Shown one piece after another: positions 17,866 through 24,569 of a stretch of DNA of 64,000 bases; the stretch's first letter is position 1, and every line of letters starts with the position of its first letter. The notes under the pieces were generated by a model, which was not told the origin of the DNA, did not search any database, and saw only the letters and a list, made by a program, of their open reading frames with translations. This stretch comes from Merdimonas sp963929015. GTDB taxonomy: Bacteria; Bacillota; Clostridia; Lachnospirales; Lachnospiraceae. Location: contig NZ_CAWVHE010000003.1 in NCBI RefSeq assembly GCF_963929015.1, positions 124,001-188,000 of the forward strand. The letters are read 5' to 3'. The position numbers and the translations under genes were made by a program.

Positions 17866-19064
17866 TCATCAAAAATGTAAAAGTGTATCTGGAGAATGAG
17901 ACATTTGCAGAAGGTGAGATTAAAGTCCATAAGGGGAAGATCGAACGGGTGATTTCCGGAGCTGCAAGAGGAGAAGGATTCCTGGCGCAGCCAGGGGAGG
18001 AAGTGGTAGACGGAAAAGGCGCGTATGCGATTCCTGGTCTGATCGATCTCCATTTTCATGGCTGTATGGGAGATGATTTTTGCGATGGCACCAGGGAGGC
18101 GATCCGGCGGATCGCCGAGTATGAAGCATCCATCGGTGTGACGGCTATCGCGCCGGCTACAATGACTTTGCCGGTGGAGGAGCTGGTACAAATCCTTGAA
18201 ACGGCGGCAGAATACCGGGAAGAAGCGCAGCCGGCTCTGGCGGGAGAAGAGAGAAGTGAAGCGTACCGGGCCTGTGCGGATCTTATCGGCGTCAATATGG
18301 AGGGGCCATTTATCAGCAAGGTAAAAAAAGGAGCCCAGGACGAGCGCAATATCCTGGATTGCGACACCAAAGTGGCCCGTCGGTTCCTGGAGGCTTCCAA
18401 GGGACTGGTGAAGTTTATCGGTGTAGCGCCGGAGGAGAGCGAAAACGCGGTTTCGTTTATCAAAGAAATGAAGGATCAGGTTCATATTTCCCTGGCTCAT
18501 ACCAATGCAAATTATGAACAGGCAAAGGCGGCATTTGACGCAGGGGCAAGTCACGCGGTGCATTTATATAATGCTATGCCTGCGTTTACCCATCGGGCGC
18601 CCGGCGTGGTGGGGGCAGTGGCAGACAGTCCTTCGGTTATGGCGGAACTGATCTGTGACGGCGTACATATTCATCCGGCGGTGGTCCGTGCCACCTTCCA
18701 GATGATGGGAGCGGACCGTATGATCCTGATCAGTGACAGCATGCGGGCAACCGGTATGCCGGACGGCAGATATACCCTGGGCGGACTGGATGTGGATGTC
18801 AGGGGCAACCGGGCAACCCTGGTCAGCGACGGCGCGTTAGCCGGCTCCGCGACTAATCTTATGGACTGCATACGTACGGCAGTAAAGAAGATGGGAATCC
18901 CGCTGGAAACAGCAGTGGCCTGTGCTACGATCCATCCCGCAAAGAGTCTGGGCGTGGAAGAGGAAAGAGGATCCCTTGCGGAAGGAAAGAAGGCCGATAT
19001 TGTATTGCTTGATCAGGAACTGAATCTGGTAAACGTATGGAAAGATGGGGTTCTGATCGTATAG
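17862..19064 (+). CDS. nagA: N-acetylglucosamine-6-phosphate deacetylase
   Basis: Amidohydrolase that releases acetate from GlcNAc-6-phosphate in amino sugar and cell wall recycling. The 400-residue product has the metal-site motif HFHGCMGDDF, NMEGPFIS with the metal-binding glutamate, SLAHTNANYEQ, HLYNAMPAFTHRAPG and the catalytic aspartate in LISDSM. The start overlaps the lgt stop by 4 bp and fits the family N terminus. No nagB lies in the window. Confidence 0.93.
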   Translation: MIIKNVKVYLENETFAEGEIKVHKGKIERVISGAARGEGFLAQPGEEVVDGKGAYAIPGLIDLHFHGCMGDDFCDGTREAIRRIAEYEASIGVTAIAPATMTLPVEELVQILETAAEYREEAQPALAGEERSEAYRACADLIGVNMEGPFISKVKKGAQDERNILDCDTKVARRFLEASKGLVKFIGVAPEESENAVSFIKEMKDQVHISLAHTNANYEQAKAAFDAGASHAVHLYNAMPAFTHRAPGVVGAVADSPSVMAELICDGVHIHPAVVRATFQMMGADRMILISDSMRATGMPDGRYTLGGLDVDVRGNRATLVSDGALAGSATNLMDCIRTAVKKMGIPLETAVACATIHPAKSLGVEEERGSLAEGKKADIVLLDQELNLVNVWKDGVLIV

Positions 19065-19114
19065 ATCAATGGATAATTTAAACAGAGACTGGAAATGGAA
19101 AGGATGTTGCGGCG

Positions 19115-19888
19115 GTGAGACGAGGAGAAGGCGCCTGTCTGGTATGCGGCAAAGAACTGGAATATTCCCGGGAGGCAAAAGAAATGACTTGCGTTTTTTG
19201 CGGGAAAACAGAAATGAGCCATGCCGTGTGCAAAGACGGACATTATGTGTGTGATGCGTGTCATGCAAAAAAAGGGATTGAGGCGATTATGCGGGAATGT
19301 AGTGTTACTCCTTACAAAAATCCTGTTGAGATCATGCAGAAGATCATGGAAGATCCATATATTTATATGCACGGACCGGAACACCATGTAATGGCAGGAG
19401 CTGCGCTTCTGGCAGCTTATCACAATTGCGGCGGAGAACTGGATCTTCCGGCGGCGCTGAAGGAAATGAAGACCCGCGGTTGTCAGGTGCCCGGCGGCGT
19501 GTGCGGGTTCTGGGGATGTTGCGGTGCAGGGATCAGCACCGGCATTTATATGAGCATTGTCACCAAAGCCACACCGTTAAGCGGGAACTCCTGGGGAATC
19601 TCCAACCGAATGACAGCAAGAGCCTTGCAGGCCATCGGCAGGATCGGCGGCCCCAGATGCTGTAAAAGAGATACATTTACAGCGGTAACAGAAGCAGTGC
19701 AGATGACCCGCGAAGAACTGGGAATCAAAATGGAGCTGCCGGAAAAGCTGGTCTGCAGATTTTATGTGGAAAACCAACAATGTTTGGGGAAAAGATGTCC
19801 TTACCACCCGGAAGGGGACGGGGGATTTCTAGAAATCCCCCGTCCCCTTCCGGGTGGCGAAGTGAAGAAATCCCCCAAATGTGAATAA
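19115..19888 (+). CDS. Cysteine-rich DUF5714-type protein with repeat-derived tail
   Basis: Function not known. The 257-residue product holds 19 cysteines: two CxxC knuckles near the start (C8/C11 and C26/C29), CDAC near residue 46, then GCQVPGGVC and WGCCGAG in the core, RCC, and a CLGKRCPYHP segment near residue 228. The pattern suggests zinc and perhaps iron-sulfur binding; the core resembles the DUF5714 family. The GTG start has AAAGGA 10 bp before it; no ATG gives the first CxxC. After CPYHP the frame runs through a 54-bp perfect palindrome, so the final 27 residues or so look acquired. It lies 50 bp after nagA. Confidence 0.7.
   Translation: MRRGEGACLVCGKELEYSREAKEMTCVFCGKTEMSHAVCKDGHYVCDACHAKKGIEAIMRECSVTPYKNPVEIMQKIMEDPYIYMHGPEHHVMAGAALLAAYHNCGGELDLPAALKEMKTRGCQVPGGVCGFWGCCGAGISTGIYMSIVTKATPLSGNSWGISNRMTARALQAIGRIGGPRCCKRDTFTAVTEAVQMTREELGIKMELPEKLVCRFYVENQQCLGKRCPYHPEGDGGFLEIPRPLPGGEVKKSPKCE
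19804..19857. repeat. 54-bp perfect palindrome with no loop
   Basis: Arms 19804-19830 and 19831-19857 are exact reverse complements meeting at TCTAGA. The inner arm contains GGGGACGGGGGATTT. It lies inside the 3' end of the DUF5714 gene, where it encodes GDGGFLEIPRPLPGG. It shares the GGGGACGGGGG arm with the palindrome at 19935. Confidence 0.95.
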
Positions 19889-19923
19889 TTCATGTGGATA
19901 AAAAGGGAATAAAATGTGGATAA
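19880..19923 (-). promoter_or_regulatory. Cluster of three DnaA-box-like 9-mers
   Basis: TGTGAATAA (19880-19888), TGTGGATAA (19893-19901) and TGTGGATAA (19915-19923) are all in the same orientation. The last two are exact complements of the DnaA box TTATCCACA; the first fits TTATNCACA. They sit in the 77 bp between two long palindromes. DnaA binding is inferred from the sequence only. Confidence 0.5.
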
Positions 19924-19934
19924 GTTAAGTTCAT

Positions 19935-19982
19935 CAAAATTGGGGACGGGGGTTTTCCAGAAAACCCCCGTCCCCAATTTTG
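19935..19982. repeat. Long palindrome, 23-bp arms, 2-base loop
   Basis: Arms 19935-19957 and 19960-19982 are perfect inverted copies around CA. The arm contains AATTGGGGACGGGGGTTTTC. It is directly upstream of the tyrS-leader promoter and related to the palindrome at 19804. Confidence 0.95.
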
Positions 19983-19984
19983 GG

Positions 19985-20013
19985 TTGACAATTTCCTTTA
20001 AATGCGGTAGGAT
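19985..20013 (+). promoter_or_regulatory. SigA promoter of the T-box/tyrS transcript
   Basis: Consensus TTGACA (19985-19990), a 17-bp spacer and TAGGAT (20008-20013). It starts two bases after the palindrome arm; transcription would begin near 20020, just ahead of the T-box. Confidence 0.75.
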
Positions 20014-20019
20014 TGCAAT

Positions 20020-20340
20020 CAGACAGATAGATATAAAGGCTTGGAAGGGAACAAGTAATATCCGGGACACCCGTACAGAAAGCAGCCGGCGGATGAGAGG
20101 CGCGCGAAGGAACCGTATATGAATACGTCCCGGAGCTTTGCACCGAACACTATTCTGATGCGATTTTTCAGGTAGAGAGTAGGCTGTGACGGATTGGCGC
20201 ACGTTAAAGCGCCGGGCTGTAAATGGATAGCAGATGCAGAGCAGCCGAATGAGACCGATGCTGTAAGGCTTCGGTGAAGCAAGGTGGTACCGCGGAAAAG
20301 TTGATTCGCCCTTACTGTGAAAGCAGTAAGGGTTTTTCTT
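20020..20340 (+). promoter_or_regulatory. Tyrosine T-box leader
   Basis: T-box riboswitch that senses uncharged tRNA(Tyr). The conserved T-box AAGGTGGTACCGCGG lies at 20281-20295. Stem I is seen as CCGGGAC (about 20060) pairing with GTCCCGG (20127-20133), and the bulge just before the second strand holds GAATAC, so the specifier is TAC (20124-20126), a tyrosine codon. A terminator hairpin follows at 20309-20337. tyrS lies downstream, which supports the specifier assignment, but a DUF3267 gene is placed between them. Confidence 0.9.
20309..20337 (+). terminator. T-box attenuator terminator
   Basis: CCCTTACTG (20309-20317) and CAGTAAGGG (20324-20332) form the stem, followed by TTTTTC. It competes with the antiterminator that includes the T-box sequence. 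Confidence 0.88.
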
Positions 20341-20347
20341 TTTTCTG

Positions 20348-20411
20348 CAGTGTTGCCGGATCACTTTGTAGTGTTGCCGGATTGTTTGGCAGTGCAGTCG
20401 GCAGCGTTTGG
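20348..20411. repeat. Imperfect 21-bp tandem repeat before DUF3267 gene
   Basis: Units at 20348-20368, 20369-20389 and 20390-20411 share AGTGTTGCCGGAT or diverged forms of it. They lie in the leader between the T-box terminator and the DUF3267 ribosome site. No function is evident. Confidence 0.6.
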
Positions 20412-20430
20412 AAGAAAAAGGTGGGGAGTC

Positions 20431-21042
20431 ATGTCTAAGGAAGAAAAAGTGGACAATAAAAAACAGATGCTGGTGGACAATTATGAAAGACAAAGGACCG
20501 AGTTTGTGCAAAGAGGATACCGGGAATCTTCAGAAGTGTTTTCTGTGGCCAAAGCGAATGCGATGGTGTTTGTTACTTCGGTTCCTGTTGCAGCTGTTCT
20601 GCTCCTGCTCTGGATCCTGACAGGGCGCGGTCCGCTCTGGACAAAGGATCTTAACGGCTTTTTGCTCCTGGTCGTGTTTCTGGTGACAGCCTTCATCCAT
20701 GAAGTGCTTCATGGTGTGGGATGGAGCCTGGGAGCAAAAAAGGGGTGGAAGAGCATTCATATCGGCATGATGTGGTCCAGTTTTACGCCTTACTGTCATT
20801 GCAGGGAACCACTGGAGCCCGGGAAATATATTTTCGGCGGAGTGCTGCCCGGAGCAGTTCTAGGACTTGGAATCTATCTCGCGGCATTTATTGCGGGCAG
20901 CAGTTTCCTGCTGTGGCTGTCTCTTCTAAATGTGGTGGGAGCCGGCGGGGATCTTTTGATTGTCTGGTATGCCCGCCGATACCGGAAGGGCTATATCCTG
21001 GATCATCCAACGGAATGTGGCTTCATCATATTTCAGAAATAA
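20431..21042 (+). CDS. DUF3267 putative membrane zincin
   Basis: A 203-residue membrane protein of the DUF3267 family, whose members carry a metallopeptidase-like HExxH. Here it is seen as FIHEVLHGVGW near residue 94. It has hydrophobic segments at about 46-64, 75-92, 145-165 and 165-180, and the late GAGGDLLIVW motif, which could give the third metal ligand. Activity and substrate are unknown. The start at 20431 has RBS AAGGTGGGG; upstream codons of the open frame overlap the terminator and are rejected. It lies between a Tyr T-box and tyrS, so it should be induced by tyrosine starvation. Confidence 0.82.
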   Translation: MSKEEKVDNKKQMLVDNYERQRTEFVQRGYRESSEVFSVAKANAMVFVTSVPVAAVLLLLWILTGRGPLWTKDLNGFLLLVVFLVTAFIHEVLHGVGWSLGAKKGWKSIHIGMMWSSFTPYCHCREPLEPGKYIFGGVLPGAVLGLGIYLAAFIAGSSFLLWLSLLNVVGAGGDLLIVWYARRYRKGYILDHPTECGFIIFQK

Positions 21043-21090
21043 AAAAGAAATAAAAGAGAAACAAAACAAAAGGAAAAGGAGAAAAGAAAA

Positions 21091-22314
21091 ATGGGAATTT
21101 ATGAAGAATTACAGGCAAGAGGGCTGATCGCCCAGGTGACGGACGAAGAAGAGATCCGGGAACTGATCAATAACGGAAAAGCAACATTTTATATTGGATT
21201 TGACCCGACGGCAGACAGTCTTCATGTAGGACATTTCATGGCGCTGTGTCTGATGAAGCGTCTGCAGGACGCAGGAAATAAGCCAATTGCCCTGATTGGC
21301 GGAGGCACCGGCTACATTGGCGATCCATCCGGAAGAACGGACATGCGTTCTATGATGACGCCGGAGCAGATCCAGCACAACTGCGATTGTTTTAAAAAGC
21401 AGATGAGCCGCTTCATTGACTTTTCTGAAGATAAGGCATTGATGGTCAATAATGCAGACTGGCTGCTGGATTTGAATTACATTGATTTCTTAAGGGAAGT
21501 AGGACCTCATTTCAGCGTCAACCGCATGCTGACAGCAGAATGTTACAAGCAGAGAATGGAGAGAGGTTTAAGTTTCCTGGAGTTTAATTACATGATTATG
21601 CAGAGCTTTGACTTTTACATGCTGTACCAGAAATATGGCTGTAATCTGCAGTTTGGCGGGGATGACCAGTGGAGCAATATGCTGGGCGGCACAGAATTGA
21701 TCCGCCGGAAGCTTGGCAAAAATGCCTGCGCCATGACCATTACTCTGCTTTTGAATTCCGAAGGCAAGAAGATGGGTAAAACACAGAGCGGCGCCGTTTG
21801 GCTGGATCCAAACAAGACCTCTCCCTTTGAGTTCTACCAGTACTGGAGAAACGTGGCAGATGCAGATGTGCTGAAATGTATCCGGATGCTGACATTCCTG
21901 CCGCTGGAGGAAATTGATAAGATGGACAGCTGGGAAGGAGCGCAGCTGAATACGGCAAAAGAAATCCTGGCCTTTGAGCTGACCAAGCTGGTACACGGCG
22001 AGGAAGAAGCAAAAAAAGCACAGGAATCTGCAAAAGCCCTGTTCAGCCAGGGAGCGGCGGCAGAAATGCCAACCACAGAGCTGACAGAAGCCGACCTGGA
22101 GGATGGAAAGATAGATATTCTGACCCTTTTGGTTAAGGCAGGTCTGGTTCCTTCCAAATCTGAGGCAAGACGCGCGGTACAGCAGGGCGGCGTTACAGTA
22201 GACGGGGAGAAAATAGAGGATATTCATGCAGTATTTGCCGGGGAAGATTTAGGCGGAGAAGGCAGGATCCTGAAAAAAGGGAAGAAAAATTTCAGGAAGA
22301 TCGTAATGAAGTAA
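21091..22314 (+). CDS. tyrS: Tyrosyl-tRNA synthetase
   Basis: Class I synthetase charging tRNA(Tyr). The 407-residue product has the HIGH-like DSLHVGH (about residues 43-49), the tyrosine pocket including GGDDQWSN, the KMSKS-like KMGKT, and a C-terminal S4 RNA-binding domain (SEARRAVQQGGVTVDGEK). RBS AAAGGAG precedes the ATG. It is 48 bp after the DUF3267 gene with no terminator or second T-box between, so both depend on the Tyr T-box upstream. Confidence 0.96.
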   Translation: MGIYEELQARGLIAQVTDEEEIRELINNGKATFYIGFDPTADSLHVGHFMALCLMKRLQDAGNKPIALIGGGTGYIGDPSGRTDMRSMMTPEQIQHNCDCFKKQMSRFIDFSEDKALMVNNADWLLDLNYIDFLREVGPHFSVNRMLTAECYKQRMERGLSFLEFNYMIMQSFDFYMLYQKYGCNLQFGGDDQWSNMLGGTELIRRKLGKNACAMTITLLLNSEGKKMGKTQSGAVWLDPNKTSPFEFYQYWRNVADADVLKCIRMLTFLPLEEIDKMDSWEGAQLNTAKEILAFELTKLVHGEEEAKKAQESAKALFSQGAAAEMPTTELTEADLEDGKIDILTLLVKAGLVPSKSEARRAVQQGGVTVDGEKIEDIHAVFAGEDLGGEGRILKKGKKNFRKIVMK

Positions 22315-22403
22315 TTATGGGGAAATACAGAAAATAATAGAAAGAAAACTGCCGAAAGTGTGCTACAATAAAACAAAGGATAAATCAGCAGGAGGATTTT
22401 AAA

Positions 22404-23048
22404 ATGTTTTGCATACACTGTGGACAGGAACTCATGGAGGGGGACCGGTTCTGTACAAATTGCGGCGCTCCCGTCGGAGGTGCAGGCGAGGGGATGGCGT
22501 CCGGCGCACAGACGCGATATGCAGGAATAAAAAAGAGCAGAAAAGGATGGATCGCGGCCATTGTGGGAATCCTGATCCTCTTTATTGCCGGTGCGGCATT
22601 TGGCATATGGATGTTGTTTTTTAGCAATACCTATAAAACGCCCATCCGCAATCTGGTCAAGGCAATCGAAGAGCAAGACGGCGAAGCGGCTGTGAAGCTG
22701 ATTCCTGAGCAATATATGGAGATGGCAGATCAGTGGATGGGAATCGGAAAGGAAGAGATGGAAGACCTGGTAGAAGCAGGCCTGAAAAATATAGCTGGCG
22801 GCTATCAGGGCGATGTGAAAGTTGATTATGAGATTGGCGATGTCAGGGATCTGTCAGATCAGGAAATCCAGAGCCTGGAAACCAGTTATTTCGGAATGTT
22901 GGGTGAGATTGAAGAGGCAAAAGAAGTAGAGTTTTCCGCAGAAGTTTCTGTGAATGGCGGAGACGATATGGAAATTGCGGACGATACATGGATCACGGTA
23001 ATCAAGATTGACGGAAAGTGGTATCTGGACCCGTCTTTGCTTAACTAA
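22404..23048 (+). CDS. Zinc-ribbon single-pass membrane protein
   Basis: Function not known. The 214-residue product has an N-terminal zinc ribbon (CIHCGQE and CTNCGAP, residues 3-23), a basic linker, one membrane segment (about 53-75) and an external domain (76-214) that resembles the small DUF4878-like or lumazine-binding-like fold only weakly: it ends with WITVIKIDGKWYLDPSL. RBS AGGAGG precedes the ATG. A similarly built protein follows 40 bp later, so the two may act together at the cell surface. Confidence 0.7.
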   Translation: MFCIHCGQELMEGDRFCTNCGAPVGGAGEGMASGAQTRYAGIKKSRKGWIAAIVGILILFIAGAAFGIWMLFFSNTYKTPIRNLVKAIEEQDGEAAVKLIPEQYMEMADQWMGIGKEEMEDLVEAGLKNIAGGYQGDVKVDYEIGDVRDLSDQEIQSLETSYFGMLGEIEEAKEVEFSAEVSVNGGDDMEIADDTWITVIKIDGKWYLDPSLLN

Positions 23049-23088
23049 GCCTGGAAGAAATGCTGCCGGCTAAAAGGAGGGATAGAGG

Positions 23089-23889
23089 ATGAAATGTCCG
23101 AGATGTGGATATAAGAATATCAGGGAAGCCAGATTCTGTGAGAGATGCGGAACACCGCTGCCGCAAAAGAAATCAAAGGCACCTGTTATTATTGCTGTCG
23201 TATGCGTGGCAGTCATCATTTTTGCTGTGCTGATCGGCTATTTTGCCTATGATATTTTATCTGACGGGAGCAAGGCTGTTGTCCGGGAAGAAGAAATCCC
23301 GGGAGGTTCCGGCGAGGATGAGAAAGCGCCTCAGCCGGAAGGCGGAGCAGAGGAGACGCAGGAAGATCCGGAAGAAGAGACAGAAGAGGAAGAAGATGGC
23401 GTCTGGGATATGTACAATATCAGTCCTCCCTCCTCTGTCGGAGCAGCCAGTGAGGTTGCGGTGACACAGGCAATGGCTACTTCTGTGATCGATCAGGAAG
23501 GCCATGATAACAGCGCCGGCATGGTGGTGGACGGGCGAGACGAAACCTCCTGGCAGGAAGGTGTGCCAGGTGACGGGATCGGGGAAGGCATTTCCCTGTA
23601 TTTTGACGGGGAATACGAGATCAGGTACATAGCATTCAAGCTTGGAAACTGGAGGGGCGATAGTTATTATACGCAGAATAACCGTCCGCAGACGTTGAAG
23701 ATTACCATGGATGGCCAGGAGAAAGAGATCACTTTTGATGATGTAAAACAGGAACAGTGGGTAGAGGTATCCGGAGACTGTGATGCCTCAGATCTTAAGA
23801 TCGAGATTGTATCCGTGTATGGCGGAACCAATCCTGACTGGGACGACACCTGTATTGCAGAGGTCAGTGTTTACGGAGAAAAGGAATAG
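23089..23889 (+). CDS. Zinc-ribbon membrane protein with discoidin-like external domain
   Basis: The 266-residue product has a zinc ribbon (CPRCGYKN and CERCGTP, residues 3-23), one membrane segment (about 31-55), a long acidic linker (about 70-105, EETEEEEDG) and a C-terminal beta-rich domain (about 120-266) with VDGRDETSWQEG and YIAFKLGNW, the pattern of NADase-type or discoidin-like glycan-binding modules. A cell-surface carbohydrate-binding role is inferred. RBS AAAGGAGGG precedes the ATG. It pairs with the preceding zinc-ribbon gene. Confidence 0.72.
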   Translation: MKCPRCGYKNIREARFCERCGTPLPQKKSKAPVIIAVVCVAVIIFAVLIGYFAYDILSDGSKAVVREEEIPGGSGEDEKAPQPEGGAEETQEDPEEETEEEEDGVWDMYNISPPSSVGAASEVAVTQAMATSVIDQEGHDNSAGMVVDGRDETSWQEGVPGDGIGEGISLYFDGEYEIRYIAFKLGNWRGDSYYTQNNRPQTLKITMDGQEKEITFDDVKQEQWVEVSGDCDASDLKIEIVSVYGGTNPDWDDTCIAEVSVYGEKE

Positions 23890-23904
23890 AGAGATTGACA
23901 GATC

Positions 23905-23913
23905 TGGTATAAT
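23905..23913 (+). promoter_or_regulatory. Extended -10 promoter of flavin reductase gene
   Basis: TGGTATAAT (23905-23913) is a TGn-extended -10 element, 32 bp before the start codon. The nearby TTGACA (23895-23900) is only 7 bp away and cannot be its -35 box. Confidence 0.5.
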
Positions 23914-23944
23914 GGAAAAAGAAAAAAGACAGGAGGAATGGACA

Positions 23945-24466
23945 ATGACATTTCATGAAGCAGACATTCACACATTATCATTTAATCCGTTTGATAAGAT
24001 CAGCAAGCAGTGGATGCTGATCACTGCAGGAGACCGGAATGGTTCCAATACCATGACCGCCAGCTGGGGAGGAGTTGGGATTATGTGGGGGAAACCGGTG
24101 GCAACCGCATATATCCGGCCACAGAGATATACCAAAGAATTTGTAGATGCCAGCGATACGTTCACCCTGTCCTTCCTGCCGGAGGAACAGAGGAAGGCGT
24201 TGAATATCTGTGGTTCGGTATCTGGAAGAGACGTGGAAGATAAATGGAAAGAAGCCGGTCTTCATCCCTGTTATCTGAATGAAGGCGCCCCGGAAGAAGT
24301 GGCGGCAGTTGAAGAGGCGGAGATGGTGTTTGAGTGCCGGAAGCTGTACGCACAGGAGATGCTTCCGGAATGTTTTACAGACACAGAATGTGATACCAAG
24401 TGGTATCCGACCAAAGACTATCATACCATGTACATTGCAGAAATCGTTAAAGTCTGGGTGAAATAA
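23945..24466 (+). CDS. Flavin reductase family protein
   Basis: A 173-residue FMN-binding protein of the flavin reductase-like (split-barrel) family. Visible features are MTASWGGVGIMWGKPVATAYIRPQR in two parts (TASWGG flavin loop, then the conserved Pro/Arg segment), DTFTLSFL and a CGSVSGRDVEDKW segment. Such proteins use NAD(P)H to reduce free flavin or bind FMN in redox enzymes; the partner is not known. The start has AGGAGG 8 bp upstream; earlier ATGs lie in the promoter. It ends at a bidirectional terminator. Confidence 0.82.
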   Translation: MTFHEADIHTLSFNPFDKISKQWMLITAGDRNGSNTMTASWGGVGIMWGKPVATAYIRPQRYTKEFVDASDTFTLSFLPEEQRKALNICGSVSGRDVEDKWKEAGLHPCYLNEGAPEEVAAVEEAEMVFECRKLYAQEMLPECFTDTECDTKWYPTKDYHTMYIAEIVKVWVK

Positions 24467-24473
24467 AAAAGTG

Positions 24474-24536
24474 AAAAACAGGGCGAAGATTCCTGGAGTA
24501 TTACATATCCGGGATGTCTTTGCCCTGTTTTTTATT
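24474..24536. terminator. Bidirectional terminator between convergent genes
   Basis: AAAAACAGGGCGAAGA (24474-24489) pairs with TCTTTGCCCTGTTTTTT (24518-24534), giving a stem with A- and T-rich flanks on each side. It serves the flavin reductase gene (plus) and the glycosidase gene (minus). Confidence 0.85.
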
Positions 24537-24569
24537 TGAGTTTCAAAAGAAATATTTTGGTTTCTTTTT

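Noticed and set aside
23895..23913. TTGACA followed by TATAAT as a full consensus promoter before the flavin reductase
   Set aside because: The spacer is only 7 bp; the TGn-extended -10 is the more likely signal.
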